Assembly (NCBI GenBank): GCA_018266775.1
Contig: JAFDZS010000015.1
Coordinates: forward strand, 1-64,000
DNA length: 64,000 nt
DNA from: Bacteroidota bacterium
Lineage (GTDB): Bacteria; Bacteroidota; Bacteroidia; Chitinophagales; Chitinophagaceae
Reading direction: 5' to 3'
Positions within the stretch are counted from its first letter, which is position 1; the number at the start of each line of letters is the position of its first letter. The translations under genes and the position numbers were made by a program. The notes under the pieces were generated by a model. It did not search any database, was not told the origin of the DNA, and worked only from the letters and a program-made list of their open reading frames with translations. Shown here piece after piece: positions 42,431 through 51,545 of the stretch.

Positions 42431-43624
42431 ATGCAACCTGTTTATGTGATAGACGCCATCAGAACACCCATTGGTAAATATGGCGGTGCTTTAAGTAATA
42501 CCCGGCCCGATGATCTGCTGGCTTATATCATCAAAGCGTTAGTAAAGCGGAACGACAGCATTGATGTGAATGCTATTGAAGATGTAATTGCGGGAGCGGC
42601 CAATCAAAGCGGGGAAGATAACCGCAATGTTGCCCGTATGGCTGCTTTACTGGCAGGCCTTCCCGTTAGTGTTGCCGGGAATACAGTGAACCGTTTATGC
42701 GCCAGCGGACTGCAGGCGGTGATGGATGGTGCAAGGGCTATTGCCTGCGGGGATGGGGATTTGATTATTGCCTGCGGTGTGGAAAGTATGAGCCGTGCAC
42801 CCTTTGTAATGCCAAAAGCCACCAGCGCTTTTTCGAGAGAAAACCAGGTTTTTGATACCACATTGGGATGGCGCTTTGTAAACAGGAAACTGTCTGAAAT
42901 GTATTACCCATTCAGTATGGGCGAAACTGCAGAGAATGTGGCCCGGCAATGGAACATCAGCCGCAATGCACAGGATGAATTTGCCCTCGAAAGCCAGAAA
43001 AAATATACCCAGGCTTTGAACCAACAGAAATGGACAGACGAAATTATTCCCATCCAGGTGCAGGTGGGTAAAGATGTTTTTGATTTTGAGAAAGATGAAC
43101 ACCCGCGTTTGACCAGTATGGAAAAACTGGCGCAATTGAAGCCAGCTTTTGCTAAAGATGGTACGGTAACTGCAGGCAATTCATCAGGCATTAATGACGG
43201 GGCAGCTGCCATGCTGTTAGCCAGTGAAGATGCAGTAAAAAGATACGGATTGATACCCACTGCTAAAATAGTTGCTATGGCAGTGGCAGGAGTTGATCCA
43301 TCTATTATGGGCGTGGGGCCGGTGCCTGCTACTAAAAAAGCATTGGACAGGGCAGGGTTGACTGTTGCTGACCTTGACCTGGTGGAACTTAACGAAGCAT
43401 TCGCTTCTCAATCCATTGCCTGTATTTATGACCTGGGTTTAGACCTTGAAAAAGTAAATGTAAACGGTGGCGCTATTGCACTCGGCCATCCGCTGGGTTG
43501 CAGTGGGGTAAGAATTTCCACCACACTATTGCATGAATTAAAAAGAAGAAAAGGGAAATATGGTTTGGCCACAATGTGCATTGGTGTTGGACAGGGTGCA
43601 GCAGTAATTTACGAAGGCTTATAA
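42431..43624 (+). CDS. Acetyl-CoA acyltransferase (thiolase)
   Basis: The protein has 397 residues, the normal length for degradative thiolases. The nucleophile Cys is in NRLCASGLQAVMDGAR (about residue 90), the catalytic His in GGAIALGHPLG, and the second Cys in HPLGCSGVR near the C-terminus. NEAFASQ is also present. It cleaves 3-ketoacyl-CoA with CoA in fatty-acid or aromatic breakdown, or makes acetoacetyl-CoA. No other beta-oxidation gene is adjacent, so substrate range cannot be narrowed. It overlaps the converging ABC permease gene by six bases at the 3' end. Confidence 0.93.
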   Translation: MQPVYVIDAIRTPIGKYGGALSNTRPDDLLAYIIKALVKRNDSIDVNAIEDVIAGAANQSGEDNRNVARMAALLAGLPVSVAGNTVNRLCASGLQAVMDGARAIACGDGDLIIACGVESMSRAPFVMPKATSAFSRENQVFDTTLGWRFVNRKLSEMYYPFSMGETAENVARQWNISRNAQDEFALESQKKYTQALNQQKWTDEIIPIQVQVGKDVFDFEKDEHPRLTSMEKLAQLKPAFAKDGTVTAGNSSGINDGAAAMLLASEDAVKRYGLIPTAKIVAMAVAGVDPSIMGVGPVPATKKALDRAGLTVADLDLVELNEAFASQSIACIYDLGLDLEKVNVNGGAIALGHPLGCSGVRISTTLLHELKRRKGKYGLATMCIGVGQGAAVIYEGL

Positions 43625-44806
43625 ACGGTACAATAATTTTTTTACCAGGCGGTAATTGATCCAAACTGAAATGACTAGCAGCAAAGCCGCTATTGCAAAA
43701 ACCGACCAGTCAATCATTGATGATAATTCATCTTTTCCTTTCATGACCATTTCCTTAAAACTCCATTGCAAAGCAGCGGTGACGGCTACTGCAACCGCCA
43801 CAATGGTAACATAAACAGGTATCCAGTTTTTAATCACAGTTTTACTGAGCCATTGTGGTGCGTAACCCAGCATCAGCATTAATTGTAAATTTTCCCTGCT
43901 TTTGGCAATCATCAGTTGTAAATAAAATGAGAACAGCACCATTGCCAGTACAATAACGAGTACACCAAAACCTGCCAGTCCGCTTACGATGGCCTGCAAT
44001 ACCTGTTTTACCCTTCCAAACTTTGTTTTATCCTTATTTACATGAAAGTGATGCTGACCAAGGTATTGTAATAAGTCGGGGTTGTTGGCATCCTTTGTTT
44101 TGATATACACTCTTGATGGATTGAAGACGCTGACATTGCCATACTTTTTATTCGCCCATTCCAAAAAATCTTCAGGCACCAAAACAGTATTGATCCTGTC
44201 GCTTAAAGCCACAACCTGGCCTTTATAGGAGTCCTTAAAGCCATTGCCATAACAATCCAGCTGAATAAATACAGAAGAAATGGTGCTTTCTGAAAACTGC
44301 GGCAGGTCGCGGCTGGGCGCAAATAATGTATTGTAAATTTCAAAATAATCTGACGATACAATAATGGGGATCACCGCATCGCCGGGTTTCCATTGAAAGG
44401 ATGGCGGCAGTGTATCTAAAAAAGAATTGTCTATAGCCTCCGTAAAAAAATCGGTACTGAAGGGAAGCATTTTCCCCCCGTTGGCATCAATCATGAATTT
44501 ATTGCCGATCAATGGAGCCATGCCATCAATAAAAGGTTGCTGTTTCAAACCTGCAAGATCTTCAGCAGAAAAAGTATGGTCACCGGCAATGTTATCGTCT
44601 GTAATATCTTTTGTTACGGCAATAAAATCGTAGCCTTCTTTTTTGGGGCTTTTATTTTTCAGCAGCACATTAATGTTGATGTATAACTGCACGGCGCAAA
44701 GCAATAACAATACACCAATGCCCAACCCGAAATAACTTAATAGGCGGCTTGCTTTATTATTTTCTTTGTGAAGAAACGGGGCAATATGTTTAAATGATAA
44801 AGCCAT
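43619..44806 (-). CDS. ABC transporter permease, FtsX/MacB-like
   Basis: The protein has 395 residues. One membrane helix near 24-44 is followed by a large extracytoplasmic domain (about 50-270) and three helices in the C-terminal 120 residues (about 275-300, 325-350 and 365-385). This is the layout of MacB/FtsX-type (type VII) permeases, which couple ATP use to periplasmic work rather than solute transport. The ATPase gene is 7 bases upstream on the same strand. It ends in a 6-base overlap with the thiolase gene. Confidence 0.78.
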   Translation of the reverse strand: MALSFKHIAPFLHKENNKASRLLSYFGLGIGVLLLLCAVQLYININVLLKNKSPKKEGYDFIAVTKDITDDNIAGDHTFSAEDLAGLKQQPFIDGMAPLIGNKFMIDANGGKMLPFSTDFFTEAIDNSFLDTLPPSFQWKPGDAVIPIIVSSDYFEIYNTLFAPSRDLPQFSESTISSVFIQLDCYGNGFKDSYKGQVVALSDRINTVLVPEDFLEWANKKYGNVSVFNPSRVYIKTKDANNPDLLQYLGQHHFHVNKDKTKFGRVKQVLQAIVSGLAGFGVLVIVLAMVLFSFYLQLMIAKSRENLQLMLMLGYAPQWLSKTVIKNWIPVYVTIVAVAVAVTAALQWSFKEMVMKGKDELSSMIDWSVFAIAALLLVISVWINYRLVKKLLYRL

Positions 44807-44813
44807 TTTATTA

Positions 44814-45455
44814 TCAGAGGTACAGGGTTTGATCGGGGTTAAAATATTCTATCGGTTTTAAATCGGCCAGGATGATGCTGGCGTTCCGTGCAGCAGCTTC
44901 TTCTTCAATTAAAGCCATTGCTTTTTTACGGTTGGTTTCATCCAGGTGGCTGAAAGGTTCATCCAGTAATAAAAATTGAAAAGGTTGTTGCAGTGCCCTG
45001 ATGATGGCCACCCGTTGCTGTTCGCCATAGCTACAGGTTTTGCAGGGCTTTTCCAGCTTATTGCCAATACCTAACTGGCCGGCCATGTCACTTATTTTAC
45101 TGTTGTTGTGATAGGGATTCAGTTGTCTTTTCACTTCCAGGTTTTGCAGTACGGTTTGTTCTGCAAACAGGCGCAGGTCCTGGAATACAATGCTGATGTT
45201 ATTCTGCCGGTACACAGCAACGTTATCAGCTGTAAAATCAGCAATGGATGCGTTATCGAAAATGATCTTCCCGTTATAATCTTTTCGTAGGCCGTATAAA
45301 AAATGAATGAGTGATGTTTTGCCGCTTCCGCTGGGTGCAACAATTTGTATTTTCCTGCCGGGTTCAAATACAACCGTATTATTCCATAGCTGGGAACGTT
45401 CAATTTTTTCTGCCTCAATATAAGTGGGAACAACCTGTTGCAGCTGAATGCGCAT
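44814..45455 (-). CDS. ABC transporter ATP-binding protein, LolD/MacB type
   Basis: The start at 45455 gives 213 residues. Walker A is APSGSGKTS, the signature is SYGEQQR (LSGGQ variant with Tyr and Glu), and Walker B is FLLLDEPFSHLDE. It is partner to the permease encoded next. The terminator hairpin of the upstream gene ends only 11 bases before this start, so it needs read-through or a promoter inside the hairpin region. Substrate is unknown. Confidence 0.88.
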   Translation of the reverse strand: MRIQLQQVVPTYIEAEKIERSQLWNNTVVFEPGRKIQIVAPSGSGKTSLIHFLYGLRKDYNGKIIFDNASIADFTADNVAVYRQNNISIVFQDLRLFAEQTVLQNLEVKRQLNPYHNNSKISDMAGQLGIGNKLEKPCKTCSYGEQQRVAIIRALQQPFQFLLLDEPFSHLDETNRKKAMALIEEEAAARNASIILADLKPIEYFNPDQTLYL

Positions 45456-45460
45456 AAGTA

Positions 45461-45496
45461 AAAATAAAAGCCTGCAACATAACATTGCAGGCTTTT
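45461..45496 (-). terminator. Terminator between the DUF4836 gene and the ABC genes
   Basis: Stem AAAAGCCTGCAA/TTGCAGGCTTTT (45467-45478 and 45485-45496), with a T-rich tail on the minus strand that runs into the ABC gene start. Confidence 0.85.
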
Positions 45497-45508
45497 GTGT
45501 TTAATAAT

Positions 45509-47197
45509 TTATTTGCCGATGTGTACTGAATCAATGACCGGTGCTTTAATATCATCATTCATCATGCTTTCCATTTTCTTTTTCCTGTTCATTTCTGCCT
45601 GTCCAATAACACCTGCATACTGGTTCAGTTGTTTCAGGCTGTTGGTGTTTTTATCCATCAAATTAATTTCGAAAGAAGATTTCATCATGCCATCACTGTA
45701 AGGTGAACTTTTTACACACACATTGTCCCACATCTTCACTGAAGCTTCATAAGTAAGCCTGTCATCGCTGTCTTTAACTTCACTGTCAAAAACCTTTAAA
45801 ATTAATTGCAAATTCACATATGCTCCGGATGGGCCTCCGCTGATCTTACTTAAAAAATCGAAATTATTGGTAGTGCTGCCATTTACAAATTCGTCCACAC
45901 TGGTTTTATCGTTTCCAATGGCAAAATACTGGCCATTATTATTGTACGCAATTTTATTGAAGAATGGCCCCATGATCAGGGAGTCATTCCGGTATGGCTC
46001 ACCCATTCTTTCACCTGCTTTTATCAGCGTATTAAAAGCTTCTTTATCACCAACAGAAGTGGCAAAAATAAAATGAGCAGATCCTTTGGTCCTTGTTTTT
46101 CCTATTTCATTGCCATTTGCATCTTTGATGCTTTCAGAATCCTTTTCCGCTTTAAGGTCAGTAACTGCAAACAGGATGTCTCCTTTATTGGCTTTAATAA
46201 AATCATCAAGGGAAAAGCCCAGTTTTGCAAGGCCCATATTCGCAAATCCTTCCACGCCCAGTAATTTTAGAAATTCCCTGATGCCTTCGGGTTTAAAACT
46301 AAAAGTAAATAAACCGGCAACATCTTTAGAAGGCAGTCTTTTTATCATCGCCTCGTTGATGTTAGATGCACTGTATTTTTTATACAGGTCGCCTAATTCT
46401 TTACCAGAATAAGAAGTGGCATTTACTGATATCTTACCATTATCAAAATTCAGTGTTGCTGCAGCCGCAGAACCTTTGTACAGTTTATCCAGGTTGGTTA
46501 AACCAATTCCAAAATTGCCGCCATTTTTAAAGAGGTCGTTTGTCAGGCTTTCTGTATTGATCCAGAAATGAATATCGCCTGTTTCATTCACCAGCCTGGT
46601 GAATTTTGAATTTTCGGCCAGTGAATTGCCTTCGGCAATTTCAAATACATCTTTTGTATTGGTAAGAATATCTCTTGCCTTAACGCTGAAATTTCCTGAT
46701 GAATTGTAAGTGTAGTTATTGATGTTATAAGTTATGAGGAAACGTTCTTTATTCCAGGCAATACAAACGGGAGCCTTGCTGATATAGTTGATGCCCGACT
46801 TCTCAGACAGGCTGCCACCTTCACTAAAATCGATGCTGAACGATTTAAACTTGTCCATATCTTTTACAAAGCCGGTAAAGCCGGTGAATGTGCCCAGGCT
46901 GTCTTTCTTCATAAAAAAAGCAATGTCGGCCTTTGTGTCAACACCACTATTGTCCGGGTTGTCCAGAACTTTTCTTACAAATGGTGGTAAACTGCTGTCT
47001 GATAAAAGTTCTTTAAAAAGCGCATTCTGCTTGATCTCATCCCAGGTGATTTTTGAAGCAAGGGAAGAACTGTTGATGTGAATGGCTACTGCAGCATCTT
47101 TGGGAATGTAACGGCCCTGTTTATTGCTTTTGTTACAGGAAGCGAACAGTACCATAGCCACCGCACTGATAATAAGGATACGAAAACGTACTTGCAT
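45509..47197 (-). CDS. DUF4836-family lipoprotein
   Basis: The protein has 562 residues with a lipoprotein signal (LFASC, lipid Cys about 21). The mature start, IPKDAAVAIHINSSSLASKI, is typical of DUF4836, a large Bacteroidota family with no known function. The body alternates beta strands and short helices and resembles a repeated half-barrel. It is monocistronic, with its own terminator. It is probably in the periplasm or outer membrane. Confidence 0.82.
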   Translation of the reverse strand: MQVRFRILIISAVAMVLFASCNKSNKQGRYIPKDAAVAIHINSSSLASKITWDEIKQNALFKELLSDSSLPPFVRKVLDNPDNSGVDTKADIAFFMKKDSLGTFTGFTGFVKDMDKFKSFSIDFSEGGSLSEKSGINYISKAPVCIAWNKERFLITYNINNYTYNSSGNFSVKARDILTNTKDVFEIAEGNSLAENSKFTRLVNETGDIHFWINTESLTNDLFKNGGNFGIGLTNLDKLYKGSAAAATLNFDNGKISVNATSYSGKELGDLYKKYSASNINEAMIKRLPSKDVAGLFTFSFKPEGIREFLKLLGVEGFANMGLAKLGFSLDDFIKANKGDILFAVTDLKAEKDSESIKDANGNEIGKTRTKGSAHFIFATSVGDKEAFNTLIKAGERMGEPYRNDSLIMGPFFNKIAYNNNGQYFAIGNDKTSVDEFVNGSTTNNFDFLSKISGGPSGAYVNLQLILKVFDSEVKDSDDRLTYEASVKMWDNVCVKSSPYSDGMMKSSFEINLMDKNTNSLKQLNQYAGVIGQAEMNRKKKMESMMNDDIKAPVIDSVHIGK

Positions 47198-47243
47198 AAA
47201 TAGTTGTTTTTGGGTTTATACTTTGAAATGATTTTTATAACCG

Positions 47244-48617
47244 TTATTGATGGGTGAAAAAGTGGATCAACGAATCAATATCCATAGTTTCCTGTTTGCC
47301 TGTTGCAAGGTCTTTTACCTGGCAGGCCTGTTGCTTCATTTCTTCACTGCCAATAATTACAGCGTAAGGTATGTTCTTTTTTTCAGCAAAGTTGAATTGC
47401 CTGCCAATTTTTGTTTCGGTTTTGTGGTATAGTTCGCAGGCAATACCGGCACTGCGCAACTGCTGCATAATACCAAAGGCATACCTGCTTTCAGCTTCGC
47501 CCATATTAAAAAACAATACTTTAGTGCTGATGTTCAGGTTGGCAGGAAACAGTTGCAGCGCTTCCAGTACATCATAAATACGGTCAACGCCAAAGCTGAT
47601 ACCCACGCCCGGGATGCCCGGCACTCCAAATAAACCGGTAAGGTCATCGTAACGGCCACCGCCGCCAATGCTGCCGATTGATACCTCTGCCGGTGCTTTG
47701 GCTTCGTAAATAATACCGGTATAATAATTCAGGCCGCGGGCCAATGTAAAATCAACTGTAACATTTTTGCCTTTGGTGTGTTCAAGAATCATATTGATTT
47801 CTTCGATGCCTTTAGCTGCATCTTCAATATGACCAATCAACACATTCAGTTGATTTATTTTTTCTTCATTGGTTCCATTGATGGTAACATAATTTTCAAT
47901 GATTGCGATCTGCCCGGCTGTTAATCCTTTTGATTCCAGTTCTTCCTTTACTTTATCCAAACTGATTTTATCCAGTTTGTCAATGGCAGTGGTGATGGCA
48001 ACTAATAGTTCGGGTGCATTGCAGGCCTGTGCCAAAGCGGATAATATTTTGCGGCTGTTGATGCGCAGTTCATAACCAGTTAAGCCTAACTTATTAAACA
48101 CTTCATCATAGATCAATGCAAACTCCACATCATTCATTAAAGAATAACTGCCCACCACATCAGCATCGCATTGTGTAAACTCACGGTAGCGGCCTTTCTG
48201 CGGCCTGTCTGCCCGCCATACCGGTTGCACCTGGTACCTGCGGAAAGGAAAGGTCAGTTGGTTGTGGTTCATGGCTACATAACGGGCAAATGGAATGGTA
48301 AGATCGTATTTCAAAGCCCTTTCGGTAAGGGCTGCACTATTTTTACCTTCCAGCACTTTGGCAAAGCCTGCTTTGGCTTTATCGATATTTTTAGGGTCGT
48401 TAAGCCCGTTATTGAGAATTTTAAAAATCAGTTTATCACCCTCCTCACCATATTTCCCCATTAAGGTTTCAATGTTTTCCATTGCGGGGGTTTCCAGCGG
48501 TTGAAAGCCATACAGTTCAAAAACCGATTTAATGGTGGTTAGAATATAGTTACGTTTACGAACCACATCAGCAGAAAAATCTCTTGTGCCCTGCGGTATA
48601 GATGGTTTGGTGCTCAT
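47244..48617 (-). CDS. hisS: Histidyl-tRNA synthetase
   Basis: The protein has 457 residues. Class II motifs: motif 1 near 40-60, motif 2 in PVWRADRPQKGRYREFTQCDAD, and the histidine-binding LARGLNYYTG near 295 and GGGGRYDDL near 318. The C-terminal anticodon-binding domain covers about 370-457 (VLFFNMGEAES...). It charges tRNA-His. It lies 28 bases before the phosphatase gene on the same strand. Confidence 0.97.
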   Translation of the reverse strand: MSTKPSIPQGTRDFSADVVRKRNYILTTIKSVFELYGFQPLETPAMENIETLMGKYGEEGDKLIFKILNNGLNDPKNIDKAKAGFAKVLEGKNSAALTERALKYDLTIPFARYVAMNHNQLTFPFRRYQVQPVWRADRPQKGRYREFTQCDADVVGSYSLMNDVEFALIYDEVFNKLGLTGYELRINSRKILSALAQACNAPELLVAITTAIDKLDKISLDKVKEELESKGLTAGQIAIIENYVTINGTNEEKINQLNVLIGHIEDAAKGIEEINMILEHTKGKNVTVDFTLARGLNYYTGIIYEAKAPAEVSIGSIGGGGRYDDLTGLFGVPGIPGVGISFGVDRIYDVLEALQLFPANLNISTKVLFFNMGEAESRYAFGIMQQLRSAGIACELYHKTETKIGRQFNFAEKKNIPYAVIIGSEEMKQQACQVKDLATGKQETMDIDSLIHFFTHQ

Positions 48618-48645
48618 TATTTTTTTATACAGTTACAATAGGTAT

Positions 48646-49119
48646 TTAATTTTTTTCAGTTGCAGCCAATGCGTTAGCGATGATTCGATCACAAGCCTGT
48701 TCTAACAATGCAAATACTTCATGGTATCCATTTTCAGTTCCGTACCAGGGGTCGGGTACGTCTTTATTTTTACCGGGGTACAGCGCATTCAGCAACAAGT
48801 CTGTTTTCTGTGGATTGTATTGCTGCCCGGCGATCCGCTTCATATCATACAGCACATCATCAGCCATGGCGTAGAGCATATCATACTTTTGAAAATCTCC
48901 CGCTATAAACTTTCTGCTACGTTGATGGCTGATATCTATATTATTGAGTTTGGCTACTTTAATGCTGAGGTGATGCGGTGGCTCACCGGTATGGTAGCCA
49001 TTGGTTCCGGCGCTTTCCACACTCCAGTTCAATCCTGCCTGGTTTGCCTTCTGCTGTAAAATGCCTTCTGCCAGCGGGCTCCTGCAAATATTGCCCAGGC
49101 ATACCATCAAAATTTTCAT
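48646..49119 (-). CDS. Low-molecular-weight protein tyrosine phosphatase
   Basis: The protein has 157 residues. The active-site loop CX5R is C7LGNICR13 followed by S14. The general acid Asp is in VPDPWYG near 128-134. The fold length fits the family. It could act on protein tyrosine phosphate or on capsule-linked kinases, but no kinase or capsule genes are near. hisS lies just downstream, and a -7 element sits four bases before the start, so the mRNA is probably leaderless. Confidence 0.92.
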   Translation of the reverse strand: MKILMVCLGNICRSPLAEGILQQKANQAGLNWSVESAGTNGYHTGEPPHHLSIKVAKLNNIDISHQRSRKFIAGDFQKYDMLYAMADDVLYDMKRIAGQQYNPQKTDLLLNALYPGKNKDVPDPWYGTENGYHEVFALLEQACDRIIANALAATEKN

Positions 49120-49123
49120 GCCG

Positions 49124-49131
49124 CAAAGATA
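49124..49131 (-). promoter_or_regulatory. -7 promoter element of the phosphatase-hisS operon (leaderless)
   Basis: TATCTTTG on the minus strand, an exact match, four bases before the ATG at 49119. Confidence 0.55.
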
Positions 49132-49190
49132 AGCGGTGAATGGGGAATTGCGAATGCAGAATGGTCAATTAGTTATTGGGTTAATCAGGT

Positions 49191-49258
49191 AATTCGTTAA
49201 TTGGTGTGATTCGTGCAATTCGTTTTAATTGGTGCAACCATTTTTTAATTCGTGCCAG
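49191..49258. repeat. Degenerate AATTCGT/AATTGGTG direct repeats
   Basis: AATTCGTTAATTGGTG (49191-49206) recurs as AATTCGTTTTAATTGGTG (49217-49234), 26 bases on, and partly at 49247. No coding or structural role is seen. The gap 49132-49369 otherwise holds the TonB promoter region. Confidence 0.5.
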
Positions 49259-49369
49259 AGCAATCCGTATTTATGGAATCTCTTCACTAAGTCATCTCAA
49301 TATTGAACAGGCGCTTGTTTCAAAATATTTGTTCATCTCCCGCATTACTGCCGGGCAAATTCATCAATC

Positions 49370-50185
49370 ATGAAAACAGATTTAATTTTGAAAAGCGACA
49401 TACTCGACATCATTTTTGAAAACCGTAACAAAGATTATGGAGCATATTCACTCCGGAAATTATACCAAAGCAGGTTGCTGAAATCAATTGTTATAACAGT
49501 ATCTGCAGTGCTGTTGTTATCGGCATTTACTTTTCTGCACAAAAACGGACCGGGTAATAATAAATTGATCATTTCTGCATCAGACACGATTGTGCTACCG
49601 CCAAAAGAAAATAAAATTGTACCACCAGAGCCACCCGAACCACCCGTTGAACCACCTAAACCAATAAGCACATTAAAGCTGCCTTCACGTATTGTGATGA
49701 CAGAACATCCTGTTGATACACTGCCTGAAGATAAGCCAGACATCACCATTAGCGACATAACAAATATTATTCCTGATGATAAAGGCAGTGACATCATTCG
49801 GCCGGCAGATAAGGGTGATGGGGGTAAAGGTGTAACTCCGGCGCCAGCAAAGCCGGAAATCAATCCCAACATCCCGTCAGCTACAGCAGATGTAATGCCC
49901 GAATTTCCCGGTGGTGTGGAAGCATTAAAAAAATTCCTGCAGAGAAATCTCAGTAATCCACGCGATATGGAGGAAAATGAAGTGGTTAGTGTAAAAATAC
50001 GTTTTGTGGTAGGTTATGATGGTAAGCTGAAGAGTTTTGAAACGGTGCAGAATGGTGGCGAAGATTTTAATAAAGAAGTGATCAGGGTATTAAAGAAAAT
50101 GCCCGACTGGACACCCGGAAAAACCAGTGGCCAAAATGTATCGGTATATTACACGCTGCCCGTAAAGTTTGTGGCCGGTAACTGA
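49370..50185 (+). CDS. TonB-family energy transducer
   Basis: The protein has 271 residues. The cytoplasmic N-terminus has the Bacteroidota TonB pattern FENRNKDYGAYSLRK, with one membrane helix near 36-55. A Pro-rich periplasmic linker (PPEPPEPPVEPPKP) leads to the C-terminal TonB_C domain (PEFPGGVEALKKFL, then KVNIRF-like VSVKIRFVVGYDGKL and WTPGKTSGQNVSVYYTLPVKF). It couples the proton gradient to outer membrane receptors. The ExbB/ExbD genes usually found just upstream are missing here. Confidence 0.9.
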   Translation: MKTDLILKSDILDIIFENRNKDYGAYSLRKLYQSRLLKSIVITVSAVLLLSAFTFLHKNGPGNNKLIISASDTIVLPPKENKIVPPEPPEPPVEPPKPISTLKLPSRIVMTEHPVDTLPEDKPDITISDITNIIPDDKGSDIIRPADKGDGGKGVTPAPAKPEINPNIPSATADVMPEFPGGVEALKKFLQRNLSNPRDMEENEVVSVKIRFVVGYDGKLKSFETVQNGGEDFNKEVIRVLKKMPDWTPGKTSGQNVSVYYTLPVKFVAGN

Positions 50186-50195
50186 TTTTACACGA

Positions 50196-50203
50196 TAAAT
50201 TTG
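50196..50203 (+). promoter_or_regulatory. -7 promoter element after the TonB gene
   Basis: TAAATTTG, an exact match, about 77 bases before the next gene start (50280). Confidence 0.5.
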
Positions 50204-50228
50204 TATTTTGGCAGCCCGTATTATTTAA

Positions 50229-50271
50229 AACTGTAAGGTATTAACAACCTTACAGTTATTGTTTAAACAAT
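50229..50271. promoter_or_regulatory. Hairpin and palindrome in the leader of the small membrane-protein gene
   Basis: Stem AACTGTAAGGT/ACCTTACAGTT (50229-50239 and 50247-50257), directly followed by the perfect palindrome ATTGTTTAAACAAT (50258-50271). It lies between the -7 element (50196-50203) and the next start, so it is in the mRNA leader. It may be a terminator of tonB, but the tail has few T. Confidence 0.5.
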
Positions 50272-50279
50272 GTTTATTT

Positions 50280-50537
50280 ATGGCCCTGGAAGAATTTGAA
50301 AAGGAACAACTGAATAACAGGGAGAAAAATGCCCTGTTGATGCGCAGGATAACGAACTACACCATGGGGGTGTTCTTCATTGCCATGGGCTTTTTCTTTA
50401 TGTTCCCCACACGCTTAACAGCCCGTTTTGTAAACCAGTACGATCCAACGATCATTAAAATCTTTGCAGTAATATGCTGGCTGTACGGTGTGTTTCGCCT
50501 GTACCGGGGCTATAGTAAAAATTTTTACAGAAATTAA
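50280..50537 (+). CDS. Small two-helix membrane protein, unknown function
   Basis: The ATG at 50280 gives 85 residues (MALEEFEKEQLNNREKNALL). An upstream ATG adds seven. A charged N-terminus is followed by two hydrophobic segments (about 27-45 and 58-74) and a basic tail. It is the first gene of a group with a PstS-like lipoprotein and a TPR protein, probably in one operon (2-base gap to the next). I do not recognise it, though small proteins of this kind are common at this place in Bacteroidota TonB clusters. Confidence 0.6.
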   Translation: MALEEFEKEQLNNREKNALLMRRITNYTMGVFFIAMGFFFMFPTRLTARFVNQYDPTIIKIFAVICWLYGVFRLYRGYSKNFYRN

Positions 50538-50539
50538 TC

Positions 50540-51463
50540 ATGTTCAGATATTTAAAGGCTGTTGTATTTTCGTGTATTGTTTGCTGTTTGATTGCCCCGG
50601 CCTGCAATAATAAGGCAAAAAAGAACTATTTTACAGACACTCCGAAGAATGGTACTATAAACATCAGTGTGGATGAAAGTTTTAAACCGGTGATTGAACA
50701 GGCCATAGAGGTATATGAAGGTTCTAACCCCGGAACAAAAATTATTGCACATTATAAAACAGAATCGGAGTGTTTTAAAGACCTGTATTCGGATACATCC
50801 AACAGGTTGGTTATTGTAACCCGTGCGCTCAACAGCAATGAAAGCCGCTATTTTACCGATTCACTCGGCTACAGGCCGCCTGTAAACCTGGTGGCATGGG
50901 ATGCTGTTACCGTTGTAGTCAACAAAGAAAGTACTGATACATTGTATACACTGCAGCGTTTACAACAATTGCTGCAGGGAAAATTGGGAAAATCAACCAA
51001 AGTGGTATTTGATGGTTTAACGGCTACCAGTACTGTTCATTTTGCACTGGACAGTATTTTGCATGGCGGCAGTTTTGATACCAGTGTGGTGCAGGCAGTA
51101 CCAAGCAGCAATGAAGTATTGAATTATGTGGCAGATCATAAAGATGCGGTGGGTTTTGTTGGCATCAGCTGGATTGGCAACCCCGAAGATACCGCACAGG
51201 TGAACATGTTAAAAAAAGTAAAAATGGCTTATGTGCAATGCAACCGTTGCGACAGTATGCCTTATGTAAAACCCACACAGTCAGGCATCATCACCAAACG
51301 GTACCCTTTGGTACGTGGTTTGTATTGCATAGTAAAAGAGAATTTCTCCGGGCTGGGTTCAGGCTTTGTTGGTTTCCTCAATGTTGAAAGAGGGCAATTG
51401 TTATTCAGAAGAGCATACCTGGGGCCGGTGATGGATTTCTCAAGAAGGATTATTGACCTGTAA
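50540..51463 (+). CDS. PstS-like phosphate-binding-type lipoprotein
   Basis: The protein has 307 residues with a lipoprotein signal (lipid Cys near 22, IAPAC). The mature part has the periplasmic binding-protein pattern of the PstS family: GTINISVDESFKPVIEQAIEVYE near the start, TRALNSNESRYF, VVFDGLTATSTVHFALD and LNYVADHKDAVGFVG. No permease or ATPase of a phosphate transporter is nearby, so it may serve a structural or sensory role beside TonB. Confidence 0.85.
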   Translation: MFRYLKAVVFSCIVCCLIAPACNNKAKKNYFTDTPKNGTINISVDESFKPVIEQAIEVYEGSNPGTKIIAHYKTESECFKDLYSDTSNRLVIVTRALNSNESRYFTDSLGYRPPVNLVAWDAVTVVVNKESTDTLYTLQRLQQLLQGKLGKSTKVVFDGLTATSTVHFALDSILHGGSFDTSVVQAVPSSNEVLNYVADHKDAVGFVGISWIGNPEDTAQVNMLKKVKMAYVQCNRCDSMPYVKPTQSGIITKRYPLVRGLYCIVKENFSGLGSGFVGFLNVERGQLLFRRAYLGPVMDFSRRIIDL

Positions 51464-51545
51464 AAAATTATAGAAACTTTACCTGGTAAAATCAAACGGT
51501 TATTTATAAAATCAATATTATTGTAAAGTATTAAACAGCAAAAAA

